Below, piece after piece: positions 5,630 through 12,484 of a stretch of DNA of 13,449 bases. The stretch covers positions 1 to 13,449 of the forward strand of contig JAENXI010000009.1 of the NCBI GenBank assembly GCA_016649625.1, read 5' to 3'. Numbering within the stretch: the stretch's first letter is position 1; every line of letters begins with the position of its first letter. This DNA is from Candidatus Bathyarchaeota archaeon. Its GTDB lineage: Archaea; Thermoproteota; Bathyarchaeia; Bathyarchaeales; Bathycorpusculaceae. The position numbers were made by a program, and so were the translations under genes. The notes under the pieces are model-generated. The model ran no database searches and had not been told where the DNA came from. It saw nothing but the letters and a program-made list of their open reading frames with translations.

Positions 5630-7138
5630 TCACATTCCCAACTTAAGTCGACGATAAGTTGTGTAATCAACAAACTCAATAAACGGATTTTCTGTTTGGG
5701 ATTTTATATTTATCTTTTGACGTTTCCTTTTTTCAACAATTTGGTTAGTGGTTCTAAGCAAATATGAATCACTTCCTGCACCTGAACCATAACTAGTCAC
5801 AAGAATTCTATTATCTGATTGAGCTACATCTAAAACCGCAGCCAAACCTATAAGTGAACATCCAGAATAAGTATTCCCAAATTTGTTCACCTGAAGCGAG
5901 ATTGAGTATTGATCTTCTTTAAATCCAAGCTGTCTTGCAACCTTAACTGGAAAACTAGGATTAGGCTGATGTGTAACAAAATAGTCAATATCCTCTGGTT
6001 TGAGATTGAATTTTTCCATAAGTTTTGTAGTAGCTTTTTTTACATGTTTAAAATAGGCTGGATCACCAGTAAAACGACCTCCATGCAAAGGAAAAGGTTG
6101 ACCATCTCTTCTCCAAAAATCAGGCGTATCAGAAGTAACCGAGTACCAACCTTCAATTTCAGCAATAACATCAGCTTTCCCAAAAATATAGGCAGCTCCT
6201 CCAAAACCAACAAAAGCATCAAGTTCGCCTCCAGGACACCCTCTAGGGGCAGCCTGAGAATTATCAGCACCAATAACCATGGCATATTGTATACCAGATT
6301 CTGGATAATTAACAAGTGAAGCAGCATCTTTAAACATGCTTGAAGCAGCTTTGCAAGCAAATTCAGTGTCCACAGCATCAACAGCTTGCATATCTTCCAC
6401 TTCTTCACCTAACCTTAAGACTTGTGCAACCTTTGATGCTATTGGCTTAACAGAATAAGGATTGGATTCAGAACCTACATAGACTTTACCTATAGATGCA
6501 CTATCAATTGCTGAGTGTATCAAAGCAAACTTACCCGCTTCAACTGCGGCAGTTATTGAGTCCTCATCAATAAATGGAACAGCACGTTCAATACGATTTT
6601 CTTTGATCCTAAACCGTGAAGTATAAACACCATAACCAACAATTCCTGGAAGTTTGTATTCTTTACTTGGAGCAATTATTTTGTATTCTTGATACGGATA
6701 ATATTCATCAGCTAAAGTGAAAGCTAAAGAAATTGTCGGTATAACCTCGCTAGGACCTACAGAATAACGTCTCCGAAACCTTGGAATAACTTCACGACCT
6801 TCAAGTTTTGAAAAATCAACAATTTCATCTTTTTTAAGGATTTGGTCGGTTATTCTCCCAGGAATTTTGATTTTTCCATTATGAAACGACACTATTCCAT
6901 AGATATAACTACCTAACTTTCTAAATTTGTTTGTAGGTTCATTTATCAGAGTACATAACTCAAGTTTACCTTTATCATAGAATAAGGTAATGTTACGCAT
7001 TTTTCCTAAACTTTTTCTTCCACAATCACCACAATAGTCTCTAATTTCGAAGTATTCTTTTCCACAAATGCCACATCGGCAGGCTCTTAAACAATCTCCA
7101 ATATAAGAAACTCTTCTTTCAATAGGTTCACTACTCAA
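5630..7138 (-). CDS. DUF35 (zinc ribbon + OB fold) fused to archaeal HMG-CoA synthase
   Basis: This 502-residue protein fuses two families. Residues 16-145 are a DUF35 module: a zinc ribbon with Cys22-Cys25 and Cys36-Cys39, then an OB fold (TLFYDKGKLELCTLINEP to the IPGRITDQ region). Residues 163-470 are an archaeal HMG-CoA synthase, beginning PGIVGYGVY. Catalytic residues are present: Glu224 in VYVGSESNPY, nucleophile Cys262 in TEFACKAAS, and His390 in THQPNPSFP. Also present are DFWRRDGQPFP, GGRFTGDPAYFKH, GNTYSG and SYGSGAGSD. The stretch after RFRIKENRI is about 16 residues shorter than in typical archaeal HMG-CoA synthases. TTG 7138 begins one nt after the thiolase stop, with GGAG (7151-7148) inside the thiolase's last codons, so the genes are translationally coupled. 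In other archaea thiolase, DUF35 and synthase are separate proteins in one complex. Condensation of acetyl-CoA with an acyl-CoA substrate is expected; the true product is uncertain. Confidence 0.9.
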   Translation of the reverse strand: MSSEPIERRVSYIGDCLRACRCGICGKEYFEIRDYCGDCGRKSLGKMRNITLFYDKGKLELCTLINEPTNKFRKLGSYIYGIVSFHNGKIKIPGRITDQILKKDEIVDFSKLEGREVIPRFRRRYSVGPSEVIPTISLAFTLADEYYPYQEYKIIAPSKEYKLPGIVGYGVYTSRFRIKENRIERAVPFIDEDSITAAVEAGKFALIHSAIDSASIGKVYVGSESNPYSVKPIASKVAQVLRLGEEVEDMQAVDAVDTEFACKAASSMFKDAASLVNYPESGIQYAMVIGADNSQAAPRGCPGGELDAFVGFGGAAYIFGKADVIAEIEGWYSVTSDTPDFWRRDGQPFPLHGGRFTGDPAYFKHVKKATTKLMEKFNLKPEDIDYFVTHQPNPSFPVKVARQLGFKEDQYSISLQVNKFGNTYSGCSLIGLAAVLDVAQSDNRILVTSYGSGAGSDSYLLRTTNQIVEKRKRQKINIKSQTENPFIEFVDYTTYRRLKLGM

Positions 7139-7139
7139 T

Positions 7140-8339
7140 TTATTTGTCTCCTAAAATGGTAATATACGCTTTAGTGCCAAAGCCTTCAAGTTCTTGAATA
7201 CACCCAAATTTTGGTGGATTCTCATTTAATATCACTTGGCGTTCATCAGCTTCATTTCTTAATTGTTTAAATACTTCAAAGATTTGTGCGCCACCTGTTG
7301 CACCTATAGGATTTCCGTCTGCTTTTAGACCCCCATTCATATTTACAAATATTTTTTTCCCATGTACTTCATAATATCCATCGTAATCTTCACAACTTCC
7401 ACGTATACATGTCCAAGCAGTCCCTTTTTCACAAAACCCTAAGTCTTCAAGTGAAATGAGCTCCATAACTGTAGATTGGTCATATACTTCAGCCAACTGG
7501 ATATCTAAAGGTGAAAGATTAGCCATCTTCAAAGCTTTTCTCATCGCATTTCGGGTAGCAGAAAAACCGGCAAGATCTTCTCTTGAAGGAAAAGTTAGAA
7601 AATCTGTAGCGGACGAACCACCCAAAACATAAATGGGATGATCAGTCATTTTCTTTGCAAGACTCGAGCTAGTAAGTATTAATGCTGAAGCGCCATCAGA
7701 TATAGGCGCAAAATCATACAACCCCAATGGTTTTCTGGCGTTTTTCCTTGCGCTTAAAACCTGTTCTATAGTTATTCTTCGATGAAATTGGGCAAACTTG
7801 TTTTTTAGTGCGTGAGCATGATTTTTAACTGCTACTTTTGCCAGAGCAAGATTTAGTTTTTCTATGTTATCCCCAGTTATTCCATACTTATTCATGTAAG
7901 CCCTTAGCATGAGTTCATGATTTGCTTCAGGTGTACAACCAGCATAATAGCTCCATGGGTCTTCAAGAAGCATAAGATCATCGCGAATTTTATCCCATCT
8001 ATCAGTCATCTTCTCTATTCCACCAACTAAGACAGTGTCATAGGTTCCTGCTTTGATTGCATTGCACGCAGCTAACAAAGCAGCACTAACAGAACTTGTA
8101 ACCTCCATGGGAACATGAAGTTGAGTGAGTTCAGATAGAAAGCCTTCCTCTAAACCTAGTTTGTTAGTAATTGGAAGAAAACAATCTGAAAGATAACACG
8201 CTTCTAGATTTTTTCGTTCCAGGTGGCACTCGTTTGATGCAACTAGCCAAGCCTCTTCTATAAGCTTCTCGGGCTTTTTTCCATAATGCTCCCCAAATTT
8301 TGTTCGGCCAACAGAAACTATAGCCGGATTATTTTGCAT
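7140..8339 (-). CDS. Thiolase-fold protein (SCPx-type), apparently lacking catalytic residues
   Basis: This 399-residue protein is of the archaeal acetyl-CoA acetyltransferase/SCPx thiolase family by overall pattern: IVSVGRTKFGEHYG at the N-terminus, DTVLVGGIEKMTD (101-113), NHAHALKNKFAQF.RRIT (173-190), FAPISDGASALIL (210-222), SLEDLGFCEKG (296-306) and GGLKADGNPIGATGGAQ (336-352). The catalytic positions are changed. The nucleophile motif, normally VEAACASGG, reads MEVTSSVSA (78-86), with no Cys. EVHDCF reads EVYDQS (284-289). GHPxGATG reads GNPIGATG (342-349), losing the His. THNxGG near the C-terminus reads IQELEG (381-386). The fold appears kept but claisen activity is unlikely. It is the first gene of the operon with the DUF35-synthase fusion, so it may be a structural partner or bind another acyl-CoA. 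ATG 8339 follows GGGGATT, which could serve as a weak SD. Confidence 0.9.
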   Translation of the reverse strand: MQNNPAIVSVGRTKFGEHYGKKPEKLIEEAWLVASNECHLERKNLEACYLSDCFLPITNKLGLEEGFLSELTQLHVPMEVTSSVSAALLAACNAIKAGTYDTVLVGGIEKMTDRWDKIRDDLMLLEDPWSYYAGCTPEANHELMLRAYMNKYGITGDNIEKLNLALAKVAVKNHAHALKNKFAQFHRRITIEQVLSARKNARKPLGLYDFAPISDGASALILTSSSLAKKMTDHPIYVLGGSSATDFLTFPSREDLAGFSATRNAMRKALKMANLSPLDIQLAEVYDQSTVMELISLEDLGFCEKGTAWTCIRGSCEDYDGYYEVHGKKIFVNMNGGLKADGNPIGATGGAQIFEVFKQLRNEADERQVILNENPPKFGCIQELEGFGTKAYITILGDK

Positions 8340-8370
8340 TATATAATCCCCTTTTTATAGCAAATATCCT

Positions 8371-8378
8371 TCATATAG
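8371..8378 (-). promoter_or_regulatory. Putative TATA box of the thiolase operon
   Basis: On the minus strand CTATATG would place transcription start around 8349, about ten nt before ATG 8339. A second TATA-like run, CTATAAAAAG (8361-8352), is too close to the start codon to serve unless translation starts later. The 115-bp spacer is shared with the divergent SpoIIM-like gene. Confidence 0.3.
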
Positions 8379-8454
8379 AAGATTATTAAGTCTTTGCCAA
8401 TTCTGGTTTTTGAGTGAATAATGAGATTTTTTTTGTAATTATGGCATAAAAAAG

Positions 8455-9099
8455 TTGGAAAACAAAAAATTAGCCATTGAAGTCCCTTCAGAATATATAG
8501 TTCACAAAACTTTTATGGTCTTTTATCTGAATAGTTGCTCTATGCTTGGAGAAAGAAATTTGTACAGCAAGAGAAATACAGCATTATTGGGGCTAGCTTT
8601 CGTAGTTTTTTTAGTATTGGCATATTTAGAAAATATTTTTTTCTTCGGAGTTCTTGGCGAAATTCTTCAAAATTCATTATTGGCCATTATTATGTTGTTC
8701 GTCCATAACGCGTTGGTTGTATCATTAATTGTTTTGGGGATGTCGTTCTATGTCAGACTTGTTTTCTTAGATTTTTTCAAGAGAGAGAAATATGCGGATA
8801 TCATAGTAACTCATCCAAAGACATTTGCATCTATTTTTGCTTGTATTATAGTTTTTATCAGCATTCTTCGTGGTGCAACTCTAATTGTTGGTAGAGTAGA
8901 CCTTGAGTTTTTGCCATTGATTCTATTGATTAGTATGCCCATTGGAATTGTTGAGGGTTACGGAATTTATTTAGCTATTAAAAAAACTTTGAATAGGATG
9001 CTTTCAATAAAAAGTCTTGTTGGCGTATATGGAGTATTTTGTATTGCTTCAATTTTAGAAGTTGTGTTCATAAATTTACTAAGATGGATTGTATCCTAA
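8455..9099 (+). CDS. SpoIIM-like (DUF95) integral membrane protein
   Basis: This 214-residue, very hydrophobic protein has about five or six membrane segments (about 42-58, 74-82, 84-104, 124-145, 152-175 and 188-209). Three positions match SpoIIM/DUF95 proteins: the VHNALVVSLIVLG segment (83-95; family NN..a...lG), MPIGIVEGYGIYLAIK (161-176; family PHGi.Elpai.LA) and the terminal ASILEVVFI (198-206; family AA.iEa.it). The family is found across bacteria and archaea in the cytoplasmic membrane and has no fixed biochemical role outside sporulation. The frame opens with TTG 8455 without a clear SD; an ATG just upstream (8441) is followed at once by a stop. It shares a 115-bp divergent region with the thiolase operon. 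Its 3' end overlaps that of the convergent phosphoribosyltransferase by four nt. Family assignment is tentative. Confidence 0.6.
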   Translation: MENKKLAIEVPSEYIVHKTFMVFYLNSCSMLGERNLYSKRNTALLGLAFVVFLVLAYLENIFFFGVLGEILQNSLLAIIMLFVHNALVVSLIVLGMSFYVRLVFLDFFKREKYADIIVTHPKTFASIFACIIVFISILRGATLIVGRVDLEFLPLILLISMPIGIVEGYGIYLAIKKTLNRMLSIKSLVGVYGVFCIASILEVVFINLLRWIVS

Positions 9100-10490
9100 A
9101 TCTTAGTATTAATTTTCTTTTTTCCTAGTTGTATGATTAGTTTTCTTGTTAGAGTTTCTAAATTTTGACTTAATTTTACAGGATATTTTTGAGGGGTATT
9201 GATTTTTTTATATTTAGCTGGAAGTTTTTGAAGGCTTGCTTTTGCGTAATTGCGTATTCTCTCAATGGAAGGAAGATTATAGATTAATTCCCCCTTTTCC
9301 ATTACTTTAATGAGTAAAGATTCACCAGTTAGGATCTCTTTGTCTAGAGCAACTATGTCATAGGCAAAATTTCCAGAAGCATCTTTGAATCTGTACACCT
9401 GTTTTCTGCCTGGAAAAGTTGTTTTAGCTTCACTAAGCTTCATTATGGGTGAAAAAATACCTTTATTGTTCATAATCTCACAGAGTTTATAGATTACATC
9501 CAGATACGGCCTGTCTGCAGATGTGCCTAATTTTGTTCCAACTCCAAAAAAGTCAATTCTAGCTATTTTTTCAAGCAATTTAGTAATTTTAAATTCATCC
9601 AAATCACCACTTGCAAAGATCTTAACATAAGCTAGATCATTATTATCTAATAAATTTCTAATTTTTTTACTGGTTTTAGCTAAATTACCACTATCCAATC
9701 TAACCCCTCCCAATTTGTATCCCAACTTTTCAAGTTCTTTAGCGATTAAAATAGCATTATTCACCCCTCCAATTTCATCATAAGTGTCAATCAGAAGCGT
9801 AGTTTTATCTGGAAAGGTTTTTGTAAACGCTCGAAAAGCATCTATTTCTTTTTCATATGACATAATAAAAGAGTGTGCCATAGTTCCAAATAGAGGAATA
9901 CCATATTTCTTTCCAGCTAAAACATTAGATGTTCCTTCACAACCTGCAATAAAACTACAACGAGCAACTTTCATCCCAGCGTCTATGCCATGTTCTCGTC
10001 TTAAACCAAATTCTATAACCGGCTTGCCTTTAGCTGCTTCAACTATTCTAGAAGCCTTTGTAGCAATCATAGTTTGTAGATTAATTGTGTTAAGAAGGAA
10101 AGTTTCTACTATTTGAGCTTCTATTATTGGTGCTGTAATTCGAATAAGAGGTTCATTCTGAAAAGCTATGCTTCCTTCGGGAAGAGCCCAAACATCACCA
10201 GTAAATCTAAAATTTTGAAGATAATCTAAAAAATTAGTACTAAATCCTTGTTTTCTAAGGTAGAGAAGATGTTTATCAGTAAATCTAATATTTTTTAAGA
10301 ATAAAAGAACTTGCTCAAGACCTGCAAACAAGAAATAAGACCGATATTTAGGCATATTTCGTATTAACAAGTCAAAAGTCGCTAGTTCAAGTTTCTTGTT
10401 ATCCAAATAACTAGCGCACATGGCTAATTCGTAAAAGTCAGTAAACAAACACATGTCTTCTTCTTTGATGAAATCAAAAAAGCCAGTCAT
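9096..10490 (-). CDS. pncB: Nicotinate phosphoribosyltransferase
   Basis: This 464-residue enzyme (or 452 from Met13) converts nicotinate and PRPP, with ATP, to nicotinate mononucleotide in the NAD salvage pathway. Signature segments in order are LFTDFYELAMCASYL (15-29), VIEFGLRREHGIDAG (158-172), the probable phosphohistidine His206 in LFGTMAHSFIMSYE, LLIDTYDEIGGV (232-243), GGVRLDSGNL (261-270), IFASGDLDE (291-299) and FFGVGTKLGTS (314-324). Length and motif spacing are normal for type I enzymes. Both ATG 10490 and ATG 10454 (Met13) are possible starts; family members often begin close to the FTD motif, which favours Met13. The segment between the two ATGs contains a 10-bp stem. It is monocistronic, convergent with the SpoIIM-like gene (4-nt overlap) and divergent from aIF1. 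Confidence 0.95.
   Translation of the reverse strand: MTGFFDFIKEEDMCLFTDFYELAMCASYLDNKKLELATFDLLIRNMPKYRSYFLFAGLEQVLLFLKNIRFTDKHLLYLRKQGFSTNFLDYLQNFRFTGDVWALPEGSIAFQNEPLIRITAPIIEAQIVETFLLNTINLQTMIATKASRIVEAAKGKPVIEFGLRREHGIDAGMKVARCSFIAGCEGTSNVLAGKKYGIPLFGTMAHSFIMSYEKEIDAFRAFTKTFPDKTTLLIDTYDEIGGVNNAILIAKELEKLGYKLGGVRLDSGNLAKTSKKIRNLLDNNDLAYVKIFASGDLDEFKITKLLEKIARIDFFGVGTKLGTSADRPYLDVIYKLCEIMNNKGIFSPIMKLSEAKTTFPGRKQVYRFKDASGNFAYDIVALDKEILTGESLLIKVMEKGELIYNLPSIERIRNYAKASLQKLPAKYKKINTPQKYPVKLSQNLETLTRKLIIQLGKKKINTKI
9113..9123 (+). terminator. T-tract terminator for the SpoIIM-like gene
   Basis: TTTTCTTTTTT begins 14 nt after the SpoIIM-like stop. It lies within the convergent pncB coding sequence, where on the opposite strand it encodes the Lys-rich C-terminus. 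Confidence 0.4.
10460..10482 (-). promoter_or_regulatory. Stem-loop just upstream of the internal pncB start
   Basis: On the minus strand CTTTTTTGAT pairs with ATCAAAGAAG (ten pairs, one of them U-G) around a 3-nt loop. It ends 5 nt before ATG 10454. If that is the true start, the hairpin occupies the leader and holds the purine-rich AAGAAG in its 3' arm. Confidence 0.35.
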
Positions 10491-10604
10491 AAGCTATACT
10501 TAAAAACGGATCAGATTTAATTCTTCTGGAATAAGTTAAAAAAAAATTAAAGTTGATTTGAAGCAAATATTTTGAGGTTTTTTCTGGAAAATAGATTTGA
10601 AACT

Positions 10605-10612
10605 TTTATATA
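10605..10612 (+). promoter_or_regulatory. Putative TATA box of the aIF1 gene
   Basis: TTTATATA centred at about 10609 predicts a start site near 10635, about seven nt before ATG 10642. This short leader also argues against the longer reading frame beginning at 10597, which would start upstream of the TATA box. Confidence 0.6.
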
Positions 10613-10641
10613 TCTCAATGACCATAGCAGCTTTGAGCGTC

Positions 10642-10953
10642 ATGGGTGAAGTTTGTTCGACATGTGGACTTCCAAACGATTTATGCGTTTGTGGTGAGAT
10701 AGAAAAAGAGCAACAGAGGATTAGAATTAGATTGGAAACACGGAAGTTTAATAGGTCTAACACTGTTGTTGATGGCATGGAAGATAAGATTACAAAAATC
10801 TCTGATATTGCTCAAAAATTAAAGAATTTTTGTGCTTGTGGTGGAACATCGAAGAATGAACAAATAATGCTTCAAGGAGATCATCGTGAAAGAGTTCGCG
10901 AATTTCTTATTAAGAAACTGGGTTATCCTGCAGAAAATATTGAAATTCAATAA
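10642..10953 (+). CDS. Translation initiation factor aIF1 (SUI1/eIF1 family)
   Basis: This is a 103-residue archaeal initiation factor that binds the small ribosomal subunit and enforces start-codon selection. An N-terminal zinc-binding knot, Cys5-Cys8-Cys15-Cys17 (CSTCGLPNDLCVC), precedes the charged EIEKEQQRIRIRLE strand. The SUI1 core contains KFCACGG-like FCACGGTSKNEQIMLQGDHRERVREFLIKKLGY (63-95), the family's strongest signature. The frame is open further upstream to 10597, but that extension contains the TATA box and is hydrophobic without homology. ATG 10642 matches the family N-terminus (M-G-E-V-C). A small zinc-ribbon protein follows 26 nt downstream on the same strand. Identification is near certain. 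Confidence 0.96.
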   Translation: MGEVCSTCGLPNDLCVCGEIEKEQQRIRIRLETRKFNRSNTVVDGMEDKITKISDIAQKLKNFCACGGTSKNEQIMLQGDHRERVREFLIKKLGYPAENIEIQ

Positions 10954-10979
10954 TCTATTTGTTGAGATGTCAGAGTTCT

Positions 10980-11192
10980 ATGAAGTTTTTGCGAAATGTT
11001 ACTGAATTATTTAAAAATATAAAACATAGAAGTCCGACGAGAATTTTTTGCCCAAAATGTTGTAGTCCTGAAATTAAGACCTCTAGTTGTTTTGATAGTT
11101 GGTTAACTCCTACTAAGTATGTTTGCAATAAATGTGGATATATAGGTCCAATATTTTTGGAACTCGAAAAAAAAGAAGATGAGGGGTTGTAA
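10980..11192 (+). CDS. Small archaeal zinc-ribbon protein
   Basis: This is a 70-residue protein from ATG 10980 (77 from TTG 10959). A basic N-terminal helix (FLRNVTELFKNIKHRSPTR) precedes a zinc ribbon: Cys24-x2-Cys27, a 21-residue strand region containing the SSCFDSWLTPTKY pattern, then Cys49-x2-Cys52, followed by GYIGPIFLELEKKEDE. The extra Cys28 makes the first knuckle CPKCC. This 'CPKC.S..IK.S...D.WL.P..Y.C..CGY.GP...EL' pattern recurs in short uncharacterised archaeal proteins; no function is known to me. It lies 26 nt after aIF1 on the same strand, probably co-transcribed, which hints at a translation- or transcription-related role. It ends five nt before the convergent TFB stop. Confidence 0.8.
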   Translation: MKFLRNVTELFKNIKHRSPTRIFCPKCCSPEIKTSSCFDSWLTPTKYVCNKCGYIGPIFLELEKKEDEGL

Positions 11193-11197
11193 AAACT

Positions 11198-12136
11198 CTA
11201 ATCTGGCGTCGTTAGATTTAATTGTTTCTTTAATGTTTTGTACCTGTTTCTGACGGTAACCTCTGTTACTCCAGCTGCTTCCGCAATATCTTTTTGTGTT
11301 TTCTTTTCACTATTTTTTAAACAAGCTATATAAAGAGCTGCAGCAGCCAATCCCATAGGATCTTTTCCAGCAGCAGCACGTTTTCTTCGGGCTTCTCTCA
11401 GGATTCCTATAGCTAAACCTTGTGTTTTGCCTGAAATCCCTGTTCTTTCAGCAATTTTAGAAACATAAGTTAGTGGATCAGCAATTGGCATGTGAATATC
11501 TAATTCGCGTAACAAAAGCCTATAACATCTTGCAACGTCTTTCTTATCTACTAAACTTGCTTCGGATATTTCACGTAAAGTTCTTGGTGTTGCACTTCCA
11601 CGACAGGCAGCATAAAGAGCCGCAGCAGCTATTGCCGCTATTGATCGTCCACGAACTAATCCTTTATCAAGTGCTTTACGATAAATCACTGCAGCTTTTT
11701 CTTTAATCTGAGATGGGATATAGACTTTATCAGATAATCGGTCTAACTCGGCCATTGCTTGGGCTAGGTTTCTGTCTATAGATGAATGTACTCTAGAACG
11801 TATTTGCCATTTTCTTAATCGCCACATTTGCAATCTTGTGGCTAGAGGTAGTTTTCTTCCAAAAGCGTCACGATCCACTTGACTGATTGCGGTGGATAAT
11901 CCTTTATCGTGAACAGAATAAGAAGTAGGCACACCAACACGGCTCCTAGAGGTTTTTTCTTCTTGTGTAAATGCGCGCCATTCTGGTCCTTTATCCATCA
12001 TTGTCTCGTACAAGACAAGACCACAGCCACCGCAAACAGTTTCCCCAGTATCATAATCGTGAACACGATTGGGGCTACCGCATTCTTGACATTTATTTGC
12101 TTGCCGATTTTGCGGGGCAGTTTCTTTTTTACTCAT
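11198..12136 (-). CDS. tfb: Transcription initiation factor B (TFB/TFIIB)
   Basis: This 312-residue archaeal TFB recruits RNA polymerase to TBP-bound promoters. The N-terminal zinc ribbon uses Cys16, Cys19, Cys35 and Cys38 (CQECG..CGGCG). The B-finger region follows (EWRAFTQEEKTSRSRVGVPTSY and about thirty residues after it, with the DKGLSTAIS segment). Two cyclin-like repeats cover about 108-205 and 210-305, each with the signature ALYAACR/ALYIACL helix. The second ends in the recognition helix VTEVTVRNRYKTLKKQL, which reads the BRE. Length is standard. ATG 12136 is preceded by GGAG eight nt upstream (CTCC at 12145-12148 on the plus strand), a good SD. The likely TATA element is further up, near 12236-12245. 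Archaea often carry several TFB paralogues; this one looks like the general factor. Confidence 0.97.
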   Translation of the reverse strand: MSKKETAPQNRQANKCQECGSPNRVHDYDTGETVCGGCGLVLYETMMDKGPEWRAFTQEEKTSRSRVGVPTSYSVHDKGLSTAISQVDRDAFGRKLPLATRLQMWRLRKWQIRSRVHSSIDRNLAQAMAELDRLSDKVYIPSQIKEKAAVIYRKALDKGLVRGRSIAAIAAAALYAACRGSATPRTLREISEASLVDKKDVARCYRLLLRELDIHMPIADPLTYVSKIAERTGISGKTQGLAIGILREARRKRAAAGKDPMGLAAAALYIACLKNSEKKTQKDIAEAAGVTEVTVRNRYKTLKKQLNLTTPD

Positions 12137-12378
12137 AATTTTGGCTCCAATTATAATACGTAGACATGTACTTTATTCTCAATAATTAAGAGAAAACAGT
12201 CCAAGGACCACGCAAACTAAGCGATTCGCCGTTCACATATTTAAGTTTTACTGTTTTGCTATTGGCATTCCATACATAGTTCAATAAAATAGCAACAAAA
12301 CATCAACAACTCAAAACATTCTCAATTGGAATTAATCGTATTGATCTAAACATATTTAGCCTTAATGAATAACCAAAA

Positions 12379-12393
12379 CAATGATTATCATTG
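12379..12393. repeat. 15-bp palindrome resembling a Fur-type box core
   Basis: The palindrome is CAATGAT-T-ATCATTG, with perfect 7-bp arms around one base. On the minus strand its inner 13 bp read AATGATAATCATT, identical to the core of the bacterial Fur consensus. No Fur/DtxR gene is in the window. Confidence 0.5.
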
Positions 12394-12394
12394 C

Positions 12395-12419
12395 ATAAGT
12401 ATCAATCGAGAATACTTAT
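12395..12419. repeat. Inverted repeat, 8-bp arms
   Basis: ATAAGTAT and ATACTTAT are perfect complements separated by nine bases. The repeat begins one base after the preceding palindrome, so the two form a compact 41-bp block. Confidence 0.5.
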
Positions 12420-12484
12420 TAGAACGTGAACATCTTAACGGAGAAGAAAACATAATTCATAGTTCTTACTATTAATTTAAAAGA

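Larger units (their letters stand above)
12137..12484. other. Intergenic region with palindromes between TFB and tRNA-Gln
   Basis: No ORF of note. It holds the TFB leader and promoter (TATA-like CTTAAATATG on the minus strand, 12245-12236) and a small GTCC-AA-GGAC stem (12199-12208). Two strong inverted repeats, reported separately, sit at 12379-12393 and 12395-12419. A tRNA promoter should lie near 12455-12460, but the sequence there (ACATAATT) is only weakly TATA-like. Confidence 0.4.

Noticed and set aside
5608..5679. Longer N-terminus for the Yip1-like protein from TTG 5679
   Set aside because: It would overlap the upstream synthase gene by 50 nt and adds no conserved sequence.
5909..6408. 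Plus- and minus-strand ORFs of over 110 codons within the HMG-CoA synthase region
   Set aside because: Both are out-of-frame shadows of the fusion gene; their low-complexity Leu- or Ser/Lys-rich translations match no family.
10597..10641. Longer N-terminus for aIF1
   Set aside because: The extension contains the TATA box and adds a hydrophobic stretch absent from the family; ATG 10642 matches known N-termini.
12149..12158. TATA-like TTATAAT just upstream of the TFB SD
   Set aside because: It is only about 13-20 nt from the start codon, so transcription would begin inside the gene; the element near 12236-12245 fits better.
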